25,478 nt of DNA, from assembly GCA_945897395.1 (NCBI GenBank), contig CAMDFE010000002.1, positions 1-25,478 on the forward strand, given 5' to 3'. Source of the stretch: Chryseobacterium gleum. Lineage in GTDB: Bacteria; Bacteroidota; Bacteroidia; Flavobacteriales_D; Sanyastnellaceae. A program made the translations under genes and the position numbers. Below the pieces are notes generated by a model. It was not told the DNA's origin, made no database searches, and was given only the letters and a program-made list of their open reading frames with translations. This document shows positions 8,697 through 17,090 of this stretch, in pieces. How positions within the stretch are numbered: the first letter of the stretch is position 1; each line of letters opens with the position of its first letter.

Positions 8697-9828
8697 GGAC
8701 GCGTTGAAAAATATCTATAGTTTCGGCGTTTATTCGGGACCAAGTGAATTTCGACTTGATTTTATGAATTGAATGTGTAGACAACAGAAGAACTTCATCT
8801 TGACTTAATGCCAAAGCCTGTTGGATTGACTTGCTTATGGCTTTAACACTTTTCGGTTCAAAGAGAAACCCATTGTTGTTGTCTACAAGTTCTTCCACAG
8901 CACCAACCCTGGTAGCTAATGGAATGAGTCCTCTACTCATTCCTTCCAACAACACATTCGGCATGCCTTCTGAATGAGATGGAGCAATGATAAAAGTATG
9001 TTCGTCGACAATTTTATTTAACTCATTCACGTCTTTCACTTCACCATAATAATGAACGTTATTGCGCTTAATTTTTTTGGAAGTAGGAATTGCGCCTACG
9101 AAAGAAATTTCTAATTCTGGCATGGAATCCACTACCTGCATGAGCTCTTCAATTCCCTTTCTTCGCTCATACCGTCCTACAAAAAGAAACTTTGAATTAG
9201 TGGGGAGATTTCTTTTCGAAAGGAGGGTGTTGTCACTGACAGCGCCAGGAATGACAAGTATTTTCGAATCTGGAATCCCAATTTTCTGCAAGATAGAAGT
9301 TATTTTCCCACCGTAAGAAATGCTATAGTCTGCATGTTTTAAATTCCATTTCACAGGTGACTTCAACAAGTATGATTTCAATCGCTCCGCAAAAGAAGCA
9401 GGTGCTTGAAACATTTCCAATCCATGAAAATTTACCAAGATTGCTCCTGTTTTGATCTTGCCTTTTTTCTTTTGTTGCAATAGGTCCCAACCACTGAATC
9501 CCTTCACATAAATTAAATCGAACGATGAGAATTTCTCTTTGAGTAACGATGTTATTACGCAAGAATATTGATAAGACTCTTTGATGTAATGTCCGGGCAT
9601 TCCGCTTGACGAGGGAAATCTGAGCGTGTGAACGGTTAAGTGTTCTGCATTTTCGAAGTGCGCTTTGACTTCTTCATTTTTCGGAAGAGAACCTTTTTCA
9701 TTGATGCAATGAACGAGCGTTACGTTATTTCCTGCCTTTAATAATTCATTACACAAATTGAAACTGTGCCGCTGCATGCCACCAGTGACGTAGGGTGTAA
9801 TGCCATCGGTTAGCAAGCAAATATTCAT
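8683..9828 (-). CDS. GT4-family glycosyltransferase
   Basis: A 381-residue GT-B glycosyltransferase. It begins MNICLLTDGITPYVTGGMQRH, the glycine-rich acceptor-side turn of GT4 enzymes. The donor domain begins near FLFVGRYERRKGIEELM and includes PSHSEGMPNVLLEGMSRG with the E-x7-E nucleotide-sugar motif, then VGAVEELVDNNNGFLF. The frame extends upstream to TTG 9876, but ATG 9828-9826 sits at the conserved first strand and makes a 4-bp ATGA overlap with the upstream stop, so it is preferred. It probably adds one sugar of the repeat unit in the cytoplasm; the specific donor is not predictable. Confidence 0.88.
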   Translation of the reverse strand: MNICLLTDGITPYVTGGMQRHSFNLCNELLKAGNNVTLVHCINEKGSLPKNEEVKAHFENAEHLTVHTLRFPSSSGMPGHYIKESYQYSCVITSLLKEKFSSFDLIYVKGFSGWDLLQQKKKGKIKTGAILVNFHGLEMFQAPASFAERLKSYLLKSPVKWNLKHADYSISYGGKITSILQKIGIPDSKILVIPGAVSDNTLLSKRNLPTNSKFLFVGRYERRKGIEELMQVVDSMPELEISFVGAIPTSKKIKRNNVHYYGEVKDVNELNKIVDEHTFIIAPSHSEGMPNVLLEGMSRGLIPLATRVGAVEELVDNNNGFLFEPKSVKAISKSIQQALALSQDEVLLLSTHSIHKIKSKFTWSRINAETIDIFQRVLEKS

Positions 9829-11006
9829 TGTGCTGAATTTATTTGCTGAATAACTTTTTGCGCATTGGCTCTCCAAGTATGCTTTTCGAAAACTTTTTGT
9901 TGGAAGGTTCGCGCTTTTATTTTGAGTGCATCGACATCTGTTATTGCCGCAAGTAGCGCATCTTGAAATGCGCTGTCATTGTTTTCAAACAATAGCCCTT
10001 CTTTGTTTGACATAACATCGGAAACCCCAGCCTCATTGACTGCGAGAATTGTTTTTCCGAAAGCGCCGTATTCGAACAATTTTACCGGAGAACAATACCA
10101 TTCAGTGTTGGGTAATGTTAAAATATCCATTGCTGAAATGTAATTGTAAATGTCTTCTTTTGGAACAGATCCGGTGAAGTGAACACGCGAAGAAATTCCA
10201 AGCTCACTGGCGAGTTTTTTCAATGCTGGAATAAGATATCCGTCTCCAACAATTAAAATGGAAATGTCTGTGTAATTCAATTTTGCAACTCCTCGAATCA
10301 GTCGGTCAACGCCGTGATATGGGAAAATTGATCCTACAAATCCAATGACAGATACTTCTGAAAGATTGTACTTTTTATTGATCTCTGCAACGCGCGATTC
10401 TTTGATTTGAATTTCTTGCTTTTCTATGGCATTCGGAATTACAACGCAATTGTTTGCGTTGAGCTTATAGCGTTGAATGAGGTATGTTTGAAGTGAGCTG
10501 GTGACGGGCAGAACGAGGTGGGCTGATTGAAGTAAATTTTTGAGCTTGTTTTTCCCCAGTGAAGCAATTAGCGAATGCGCTTTCTCGAAGGATTTTACTT
10601 CTTCCTCGAAAGGTGCGTTAATCTCAACAATGTGTTTTATGTTGAAATTGGAAAGAACCTCCACACTGCCATTACTCATCCAGGCAGAGCGCTCATAAAC
10701 AATATCTGGCTGAATGGATTGAATGGCAAATTGTAGTTCTTTCGCAGCGTATTTATCGAATCGAATTTGCTGAATTTCTTTGAGTGTTCTCCACAGAATT
10801 TTCGGAACGACGAGTTTCGCTAATGATTTTAAATCGAACGAATAATCATTTTTTACAGCCGAAGCCTGTGCTTTTCCCATCACCAAAACGTCAACAGTAT
10901 GTCCATCTTCTTGAAATCCGTGTATCATGCCCCGCATATGACTCCCGTAACCTGTTGGAGCTTCGAGATACAAAGTTGGATGCGGAGAGTAGAACAGGAT
11001 TTTCAT
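9825..11006 (-). CDS. GT4-family glycosyltransferase
   Basis: A 393-residue GT-B enzyme starting MKILFYSPHPTLYLEAPTGYG, with the acceptor-side loop GSHMRGMIHGF. The C-terminal domain opens with VIGFVGSIFPYHGVDRLI. It carries LPNTEWYCSPVKLFEYGAFGK, where SPVKLFEY is the form of the E-x7-E region seen in WbuB/WbdN-like GT4 proteins, followed by ILAVNEAG. The ATG at 11006 lies 3 nt after the preceding stop, and its own stop overlaps the next start by 4 bp. It is likely a repeat-unit glycosyltransferase acting on a lipid-linked intermediate; donor unknown. Confidence 0.87.
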   Translation of the reverse strand: MKILFYSPHPTLYLEAPTGYGSHMRGMIHGFQEDGHTVDVLVMGKAQASAVKNDYSFDLKSLAKLVVPKILWRTLKEIQQIRFDKYAAKELQFAIQSIQPDIVYERSAWMSNGSVEVLSNFNIKHIVEINAPFEEEVKSFEKAHSLIASLGKNKLKNLLQSAHLVLPVTSSLQTYLIQRYKLNANNCVVIPNAIEKQEIQIKESRVAEINKKYNLSEVSVIGFVGSIFPYHGVDRLIRGVAKLNYTDISILIVGDGYLIPALKKLASELGISSRVHFTGSVPKEDIYNYISAMDILTLPNTEWYCSPVKLFEYGAFGKTILAVNEAGVSDVMSNKEGLLFENNDSAFQDALLAAITDVDALKIKARTFQQKVFEKHTWRANAQKVIQQINSAQ

Positions 11007-11009
11007 GAA

Positions 11010-12263
11010 TTATAGAATGGTTTTCATGTGTTCTAATATTTCACAAACGCGGCTGGCGAGTGAATTTTTTTCATTCGCTTCTTGATTGAAATCATTGGGG
11101 TTTGAAGCTTTGTTTTTAAGTAGCGATTGGAAGAAAATTTCCCAAGACGTTCCTCTGTTTTCTTCTTCAATGCTCTTCAATACTTCGCCGCTAGCGCCAA
11201 GGTACAGATAGGGTGTTCCTAAGGTTTGGTATTCGAAATATTTTGTGGTGAAGAAATCCTTGTTGTGATCTGCGAGAAGAATCATACACCAATGAGCTTG
11301 CGCAATGCGGTCTTCAATTTTTTTTCCAATGGAATCGGAGATGCGCACACAGGGATGATGCTTAAAAATTGCTTTTATTTTATTGAAACTCGAGGAGTGA
11401 AAGTTTATGTTCAGGCGCTCGTAAAGTGCTGGATCGAACTCACGAAGTTTGGTTAGGTCTTTCGCAAGTTGCTCTAGATAAGGCTCTGTGTCCAGATAAA
11501 TTTCGCCTCCGTATTCAATGATAATTTCTGTGGAAGAGAACCCGAATGATTGTTCGGTTAGTCTTGGTTCTGAATGAAAATGCTTCAGGTGAAAGATTTT
11601 TGTATTTTTAGAAGGAATGAGATTCAGCGAAGAAAAGTGTTCCAATATCTGCATAGCAGGCGCTGAAAGAACGTCGGCACATTGAATTACGCTTTCGGCT
11701 TTTTTCTCTTCTTCTTTCTTTTTCTCGGGACTTAAAAATGGCATGCCGTAGTTCCGAGCATTCAGCCAAGGATCGCGAAAATCGGCCCAGTATTTTATAG
11801 CAGGATGTTCCTTTTTCCATTCGGCAACTACGCTTAGCATGTCCCAAGGGGCGCCAGTTGCGAACACCCATTCAATCGGATGTTTTTTTGCGAGTTCGTT
11901 CAACTTGGGAACAAGATGTGTTTCCCAACCGAGGCTTATATCGTAGGGTGTGCCTTTGTATTTTTTTTTGACTGCGTTAAGCGCTTTTCTGTATTGAAGT
12001 TTTTCGAAAAAGTTCGACGGTTGTGTGAGTAGAATTTGAGGATAAACTCGTGGCAGTGCATGCACGAAGATGTCCCTGCTGTTCACCTCTTCGCTCCAAA
12101 CAGATTTGTCAGTGTCGCTTAGTGCTTCGGCTTTAATGACATGAACAATGCAATGTTGTTCTGCGAATTCTTTGGCTAATTTTCCCCAACGTCTTCCTCC
12201 AATTCCTTTGTTAGGAGGGAAGTCATAATTGACGAGTATGATATGTTTTTTAGTAGTTGGCAT
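11010..12263 (-). CDS. Divergent GT-B glycosyltransferase-like protein
   Basis: A 417-residue protein with the N-terminal signature of GT4-like enzymes: VNYDFPPNKGIGGRRWGKLAKEF, then a mid-domain ADFRDPWLN that recurs in polysaccharide-cluster transferases opening with a similar YDFPP stretch. The C-terminal half is less typical. IIIEYGGEIY starts the donor domain, and the donor-binding segment reads FFTTKYFEYQTLGTPYLYLG, with KYFEY in the place of the usual KLFEY. An EKKKEEEKKAE stretch is strongly charged. ATG 12263 overlaps the upstream aminotransferase by 14 bp. It is probably a transferase of the same pathway; donor and acceptor unknown. The fold call is reasonably sure, activity less so. 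Confidence 0.7.
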   Translation of the reverse strand: MPTTKKHIILVNYDFPPNKGIGGRRWGKLAKEFAEQHCIVHVIKAEALSDTDKSVWSEEVNSRDIFVHALPRVYPQILLTQPSNFFEKLQYRKALNAVKKKYKGTPYDISLGWETHLVPKLNELAKKHPIEWVFATGAPWDMLSVVAEWKKEHPAIKYWADFRDPWLNARNYGMPFLSPEKKKEEEKKAESVIQCADVLSAPAMQILEHFSSLNLIPSKNTKIFHLKHFHSEPRLTEQSFGFSSTEIIIEYGGEIYLDTEPYLEQLAKDLTKLREFDPALYERLNINFHSSSFNKIKAIFKHHPCVRISDSIGKKIEDRIAQAHWCMILLADHNKDFFTTKYFEYQTLGTPYLYLGASGEVLKSIEEENRGTSWEIFFQSLLKNKASNPNDFNQEANEKNSLASRVCEILEHMKTIL

Positions 12264-13344
12264 TTACATGCTCTGCTACGTAGGCAATTTGATTGTGTGT
12301 GAGTTCCGAATACATCGGAAGCGAAAGAATTCGTTTCGCGAGTCTTGCTGCAACGGGATAGTCTGCCTCTGTATATTTAAAACGAGAAGTGTAGCAAGGC
12401 ATCAAGGGCAGTGGAACAGGATAGTGCACTGCGGTGTCGATTTGCGCTGCTTTCAGATTAGCCATGAGGCCATCTCTGTCTTCATGTTGAATTACATAAA
12501 GGTGGAAGACATGACGGAAGTTTTCTCGTTCGTGCGGACGTTGCACTTTTTCACTCAGAAGTGAATGATATAAATGCGCGTTTTTTCTTCGTCCTTCTGT
12601 CCAGGTTTCAAGGTGTGGAAGTTTTGTATTGAGCACTGCTGCTTGAATACCGTCCATGCGCGAATTTCTTCCTTCGCGGGTGTGGTTGTGTTTTCCTTCT
12701 TGACCGTGGTTCGCGATTGCTCGGGCGATTTTCGCAATGTCGTCGTGGTTGGTAACCATGCCGCCCGCATCGCCGTAGGCACCTAAGTTTTTACCGGGGT
12801 AAAAACTAAAACTTGCGGCCTGTCCGAATGTTCCGGCTTTTTTGCCGTGGATGGTCGCAGCATGCGATTGCGCGCAGTCTTCTAAAACAAGAAGGCCATG
12901 TTTGTTTGCAATCGCCATTAGCGCATTCATATCAACAGGATTTCCGTAGAGGTGAACGGGAATGATTGCTTTGGTTCGGCTTGTAATGCGCTCTTCTATT
13001 TTCGAAATGTCAATGAGAAAATCCTCATCTACATCTACGAAAACAGGAACACCACCTGCTGTAGTCACAGCTTCCGCCGTGCTTATCCAACTAATGGCCG
13101 GAACAATGACCTCGTCGCCTGGCAGAATGCCCATGGCGACTAGTAAAATTTCTAAACTATCGGTTCCATTGGCACATGCAATCGTGTGCTTCATACCCAT
13201 GAATTCGCTGTAGCTTTTTTCGAAGGCGTCTGCAGCTGCTCCTCCAATGAATGAGGTGTTTGAAATAATCTGAGAGATCGCATTGTCCATTTCAGATTGA
13301 ATGGATAAATACTGCGCTTTAAGATCTACAAATGGAATATGCAT
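12250..13344 (-). CDS. wlbC: DegT/DnrJ/EryC1 sugar-nucleotide aminotransferase (WlbC/WbpE-like)
   Basis: A 364-residue PLP aminotransferase of the DegT/DnrJ/EryC1 family. The N-terminus MHIPFVDLKAQY is typical, GTDSLEI near 60-66 binds the cofactor phosphate, VLEDCAQSHAA carries the aspartate and glutamine that contact PLP, and SFSFYPGKNLGAYGDAGG holds the Schiff-base lysine. NSRMDGIQAAVLNTKL is the usual substrate-side block. The enzymes transfer an amino group from glutamate to a ketosugar nucleotide. With a WlbA-like dehydrogenase and a WlbB-like acetyltransferase immediately upstream, the likely substrate is the 3-keto intermediate of UDP-2-acetamido-glucuronate. A dTDP-3-keto-sugar aminotransferase (FdtB/QdtB type) is the main alternative. 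Its start overlaps the acetyltransferase stop by one base (TAATG). Confidence 0.85.
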   Translation of the reverse strand: MHIPFVDLKAQYLSIQSEMDNAISQIISNTSFIGGAAADAFEKSYSEFMGMKHTIACANGTDSLEILLVAMGILPGDEVIVPAISWISTAEAVTTAGGVPVFVDVDEDFLIDISKIEERITSRTKAIIPVHLYGNPVDMNALMAIANKHGLLVLEDCAQSHAATIHGKKAGTFGQAASFSFYPGKNLGAYGDAGGMVTNHDDIAKIARAIANHGQEGKHNHTREGRNSRMDGIQAAVLNTKLPHLETWTEGRRKNAHLYHSLLSEKVQRPHERENFRHVFHLYVIQHEDRDGLMANLKAAQIDTAVHYPVPLPLMPCYTSRFKYTEADYPVAARLAKRILSLPMYSELTHNQIAYVAEHVNANY

Positions 13345-13802
13345 TAGCGTATTTTTTTTGCGGGATTACCAACGTACACTCCCGGTTCAGTAATATTTTT
13401 TGTAACCACAGCCCCTGCACCAATTACAACATTATCGCAAACAGTAACAGGTAAAAGCGTAACATTCGATCCGATGGAAACGTGATTTCCAATTTCAGTA
13501 GAGGACCATTTCGATTTATCGTTTCCTGAAGGACCACCGTCTTTGAATAAATCATTCGTAAACATCACTCCATGTGCAACGAAGCAATCTGATCCGATGG
13601 TTACTAATTCACAAATGAACGTGTGACTTTGAATACGCGTGCGGTCGCCAATTTTTACACCTTTCTGAATTTCAACAAAAGGACCTACGAACACATCGTT
13701 TCCAATTTCACATTCGTACAAGTTCACGGGTTCAACAACAGTAACTCCTGTTCCGAATTGAACGTCACGAATTTGAGCTGTGTATTTTTTTACTTCGTTC
13801 AT
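13344..13802 (-). CDS. wlbB: Left-handed beta-helix sugar N-acetyltransferase (WlbB/WbpD-like)
   Basis: A 152-residue hexapeptide-repeat acyltransferase. Repeats of the [LIV]-G-x4 type run from about residue 30 to the end (for example CEIGNDVFVGPF, VKIGDRTRI, VTIGSDCFV, VSIGSNV, VVIGAGAVVTK), and the protein closes with PGVYVGNPAKKI as usual for this fold. HGVMFTNDLF after the CELVTIG coil matches the region that, as I recall, carries the catalytic asparagine/histidine area in WbpD/WlbB enzymes. Family members use acetyl-CoA to acetylate the 3-amino group of UDP-3-amino-sugar uronates or dTDP-3-amino sugars. ATG 13802 overlaps the dehydrogenase stop by 4 bp, and the next gene is the matching aminotransferase. 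The family is secure; the exact sugar is inferred from context. Confidence 0.85.
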   Translation of the reverse strand: MNEVKKYTAQIRDVQFGTGVTVVEPVNLYECEIGNDVFVGPFVEIQKGVKIGDRTRIQSHTFICELVTIGSDCFVAHGVMFTNDLFKDGGPSGNDKSKWSSTEIGNHVSIGSNVTLLPVTVCDNVVIGAGAVVTKNITEPGVYVGNPAKKIR

Positions 13803-14809
13803 TGTAGAATGTTGGCGTAAATTTTTTCAATGGCGTCAACACTTCGAACACCTTCAATTCCTTCTACATTCTGGCCTATACCCGTTTGAATTTCTTTCAC
13901 AATACCAGCAATTACTTTATCGTGATTGCTGCTCGTGCCCTGGTATTTGCCGTAGGAATTTGGCTTGTCGTTGAAGTCAATGTTGCTATCCAATTCGTGT
14001 TCTTCAACATTCCAAAATTCAATTTTATTCAGATAAGCGCCGCCGATTTTTATGCTTCCTTTTTCACCAATAATGGTGATACTTCCTTCGTAGTTTTTTT
14101 CATAGACACAAGTGGTCCAAACCAATGATCCTAGCGCACCGTTTTCAAATTCCATAACGGCAACACCGCTGTCTTCGGTTTCAATGCTGTGATTTTGAGT
14201 TGCCGCTTTCGCCTTCACACTTACCACATTTCCGCACCACCAGATTAGTAAATCTATGAAGTGACTGGCTTGTGTGAAAAGCGCTCCTCCTTCTTTTTCA
14301 ATCTTTCCTCTCCACGGAGAATCGTCGTAATACCCTTGGTAACGATTCCACAACACATCACATTTCACCATGAATATTTTCCCTAACCATCCTTCGCGAA
14401 TGGCTTGTTCAGCAAGAATAACAGGAACATTGAATCTGTTCTGTTTCACTACCCATAATTTTTTTCCGCACGCAGTTGCTGTGTCGTTCATTCGATTCGC
14501 CTCTTCAACAGAAAGCGACATGGGCTTTTCAACTAGAACATTAAAACCAGCTTTCAATGCAGCAACGCTTTGCTCGGCATGAAGAGCGTGTGGCGTAACT
14601 ACGTTAATGACATCGGCTTGAATATTCTTCAACATTTCATCGAAAGAAGAATAGACTGGGATATTTCCATACAACTCAGAAAGTGCGCGCGCCGATTCAA
14701 TATGGCTATCGCACAACGCAACAATTTCTATTTCCGGATTAGCGTCTAAGACAGCAACGTGTCGCTTCCCAATACTTCCACATCCGACTACGGCAAACTT
14801 GATTTTCAT
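13799..14809 (-). CDS. wlbA: Gfo/Idh/MocA oxidoreductase (WlbA/WbpB-like sugar-nucleotide 3-dehydrogenase)
   Basis: A 336-residue NAD(P)-dependent oxidoreductase. The Rossmann domain starts MKIKFAVVGCGSIGKRH with the GxGxxG motif, and VLVEKPMSLS carries the EKP lysine that defines the family. The C-terminal domain has LWNRYQGYYDDSPWRG, GGALFTQASHFIDLL with the catalytic-site histidine, and WWCG, a set I associate with WlbA/WbpB proteins, which oxidise C3 of UDP-GlcNAcA. The frame runs upstream to a TTG at 14827, but ATG 14809 starts the first strand and leaves an 18-nt gap, the largest in the operon. It ends in a 4-bp overlap with the acetyltransferase gene. The pathway assignment depends on the three-gene context. 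Confidence 0.82.
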   Translation of the reverse strand: MKIKFAVVGCGSIGKRHVAVLDANPEIEIVALCDSHIESARALSELYGNIPVYSSFDEMLKNIQADVINVVTPHALHAEQSVAALKAGFNVLVEKPMSLSVEEANRMNDTATACGKKLWVVKQNRFNVPVILAEQAIREGWLGKIFMVKCDVLWNRYQGYYDDSPWRGKIEKEGGALFTQASHFIDLLIWWCGNVVSVKAKAATQNHSIETEDSGVAVMEFENGALGSLVWTTCVYEKNYEGSITIIGEKGSIKIGGAYLNKIEFWNVEEHELDSNIDFNDKPNSYGKYQGTSSNHDKVIAGIVKEIQTGIGQNVEGIEGVRSVDAIEKIYANILQ

Positions 14810-14827
14810 CGGTTGCAAAGTAATCAA

Positions 14828-16126
14828 TCATTTTTGAATTTCAGCGACCTTTTGCCCAAGGAATTGCTTCAGTGGATAATTTTCCAATCCTTGACGAATA
14901 AAGAATTCTTTTTCAGTTTCCTCACGGGCAAGTAATAATGCAGATTCTAATTCTTCGTCATTAGAAAGACAAAGATTTTTAAGCGGACTTCCCTCCTTGG
15001 GAAATGAAGTCGGAAAATTTGATCCAATGAAGGTTTTGTAGCCCATTGACAATCGCTCGAAAAGCAAGGTAGAATAGGCCAAAACGCCTATGTTAACTTT
15101 GAAAAAGCTTTCGCTAGATTTCATTTCAACCGGAGCAATAATGGTGTTTGTTCCTTCAAAAACTGTTGAATAGAAGGTTTGAAATTCACTATCGGACCGT
15201 TCCTTTGGATGTGGAAAAACGATGAGTTGAAAGTTCGTATGCTTCTTCAAAAAAGTCTTCAGAGATTCCAACAGAAATAATTCATTTTCTCGAATTCCAA
15301 ACCCGAAATCAGCATGTCCAGTTTTTCTTCTTACCCACTCGCCATGAGAATAAAATCCAATTGTGGTTTTAGGTGGAAGGGGTGCGTTCGTGTAGCAATG
15401 CGCGTAACGTAGGTATTGCTCTGGAGGCCAATGCGAAAGCTCCTTTACATACCAATGCTCGAAATGAGGAAGTTCTTCCATTTGATAAGCGCTGGAAAGC
15501 ACAACATCGTCTGCTATCATAAACGTGTGATGCCCAATCAGTGGTCCAGGAGAAGGGATTTTCGTGATGTGAATTCCTTTTTTCATCAATAAAAAAGCCA
15601 ACACATTGCTATCCTTTTCAAACGGAGTAAAATCGAAAAACTGGTGAGAGTTGAATTTCACTAGAGCGGATTCAACAGCAGTCCATTCTACCACTTCGCG
15701 AATCAATAACGAGAGATTTACTCTTCTTGAATCGAATAGGCATTGTAAAGAAATGCGAAAAGCGAAGAGATGAAATCGCAAAGAATATGATGGTAGAGAA
15801 AGCTCTTCACGAACTAGAACATTCAAGGTTTTGGTTGAAGTGTTTGTTGAAATATACTCCCTCGCAATATCGGTTTGGTTGGAAGTGGAAACCAAGACGA
15901 ATGGCTCATTCGCTGTGTAATCTTTTACCGAATGTTTTCTGGAAATGATTCGTTTCCATTCCTTGAATCCAATGAACAAATCTTTTTTAGCTCTGCTTGG
16001 AAGTCGATAGGTTAAATCATGAAGAAGTCTATGCTGAAGCATACGCACACGAATGTCCTCAGAAGGTTTCATAGGCCTTTTTAAAAGCTGCTTTGCAAAG
16101 CGAAGGGCGCTGTTTAAACTAGACAT
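14828..16126 (-). CDS. Unassigned GT-B-like protein of the glycan operon
   Basis: A 432-residue soluble protein with no family I can name. The N-terminal 80 residues are basic and helical (RFAKQLLKRPMK, ending in ISRKHSVKDYT), which could allow membrane association. The C-terminal half looks like the nucleotide-binding half of a GT-B transferase: TTIGFYSHGEWVRR begins a strand-turn, FQLIVFPHPKERSD resembles the HP-x-E region of CDP-glycerol/polysialyltransferase-like enzymes, and NIGVLAYSTLLFERLSMGYKTFIG resembles their S-x-T-x3-E stretch. ATG 16126 overlaps the upstream stop by 8 bp; ATG 16135 is a near-equal alternative, and a TTG at 16159 is unlikely. It lies between the E1-like gene and the diamino-sugar genes. 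A glycan or polyol-phosphate transferase role is inference only. Confidence 0.6.
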   Translation of the reverse strand: MSSLNSALRFAKQLLKRPMKPSEDIRVRMLQHRLLHDLTYRLPSRAKKDLFIGFKEWKRIISRKHSVKDYTANEPFVLVSTSNQTDIAREYISTNTSTKTLNVLVREELSLPSYSLRFHLFAFRISLQCLFDSRRVNLSLLIREVVEWTAVESALVKFNSHQFFDFTPFEKDSNVLAFLLMKKGIHITKIPSPGPLIGHHTFMIADDVVLSSAYQMEELPHFEHWYVKELSHWPPEQYLRYAHCYTNAPLPPKTTIGFYSHGEWVRRKTGHADFGFGIRENELFLLESLKTFLKKHTNFQLIVFPHPKERSDSEFQTFYSTVFEGTNTIIAPVEMKSSESFFKVNIGVLAYSTLLFERLSMGYKTFIGSNFPTSFPKEGSPLKNLCLSNDEELESALLLAREETEKEFFIRQGLENYPLKQFLGQKVAEIQK

Positions 16127-17090
16127 GTGATTCATGGAACAAGTGTAGGAAAGATTCAAGGTTTTTATTCCAACTGACTATTGGAAAGTTGAAATGTTTT
16201 GAAAGCTGCTCGGAAGCTGCCTTCGCTCGCATCCCGGTTTCACAAAGAAGAATGCACGGACGATTCAATTTTTCGATTACCTCTTTCAGTTCGGAAGCTG
16301 TCACAGAAATAATTTCAGAGGGCAGCGAATCGTTTTCCCCCAAAAAATAAATGGGAGTATCGCGGTCGCGCAACAACTCTTGAACGGTGGCTGTCGACTT
16401 CGTGTTTTTTTGTTTCGGGTTGAAACTGAACCGTGACCAAAGTCCGGTGGTTCCATCGAAATAATCAATCGCGCCAACAAACGTACAAGGATTGAGTGTC
16501 AGAAATTGAAGTGCTTGATGGGCAACATGAATACCCACCGAGGCCACTACTGTTGGCCAAACGCCATCAACTTCGCAATCCCGTTCCACTTTGCTCGCGT
16601 CTTGAACATGTCCGAAAAGCATGGCGCTGGTTATGCTATTTAAATGAATGAAGGCACTAGACCCTGCATTCATCTGCGCTGCCGCATAAAAAAATGGAAT
16701 TCTTTGTTTTTCGAAATGTTGGGCCAATTCAACTTTCGTTGTGAGCCTATCGGTGAAGTCGAAAACCAAATCAAAGGCTATCTCAAGTTTTTCCTCTAGC
16801 GGCTCAACCATTCGTTCTTCAGAAACGATTTTAACTTCTGGAAAGTGAATAGTGCAGTATTCCTTGAGGACCAACGCTTTGTTTTTCCCAATATCACTTG
16901 GAGAGAAAAGATGTTGCCTATTTAAATTGGAAGCCTCCACCACATCGCCATCGAAGAGAGTAACATTTCCAATTCCTGAAGAAAGTAGATAAGGAAGAGC
17001 GGCGTGCGCCAATCCTCCGCATCCTATTATAAGAAGGTGCTTGTCTTTCAGATAATCTTGTTCCCAGGTCATTCTTTCAAAAGGAGTCAT
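16119..17090 (-). CDS. ThiF/MoeB/HesA-family E1-like enzyme with C-terminal rhodanese-like domain
   Basis: A 323-residue protein, first gene of the glycan operon. Residues about 1-235 form the E1 adenylation domain: HLLIIGCGGLAHAALPYL with the ATP loop near 23-28, DGDVVEASNLNRQ with the arginine finger near 58, GKNKA near 68-72, and the FDFTDR aspartate at about 114. RDCEVDGVWP has the cysteine (about 172) at the usual thioester position. The last 75 residues resemble a rhodanese, with LLCETGMRA giving an active-site cysteine at about 273. Relatives adenylate the Gly-Gly tail of ThiS/MoaD-type carriers and pass sulfur on. The paired CxxC zinc sites of MoeB are absent. No ThiS/MoaD-like gene is in the window, so the partner is unknown. 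ATG 17090 is preferred over TTG 17171 because it directly precedes the standard E1 N-terminus. Confidence 0.8.
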   Translation of the reverse strand: MTPFERMTWEQDYLKDKHLLIIGCGGLAHAALPYLLSSGIGNVTLFDGDVVEASNLNRQHLFSPSDIGKNKALVLKEYCTIHFPEVKIVSEERMVEPLEEKLEIAFDLVFDFTDRLTTKVELAQHFEKQRIPFFYAAAQMNAGSSAFIHLNSITSAMLFGHVQDASKVERDCEVDGVWPTVVASVGIHVAHQALQFLTLNPCTFVGAIDYFDGTTGLWSRFSFNPKQKNTKSTATVQELLRDRDTPIYFLGENDSLPSEIISVTASELKEVIEKLNRPCILLCETGMRAKAASEQLSKHFNFPIVSWNKNLESFLHLFHESHV

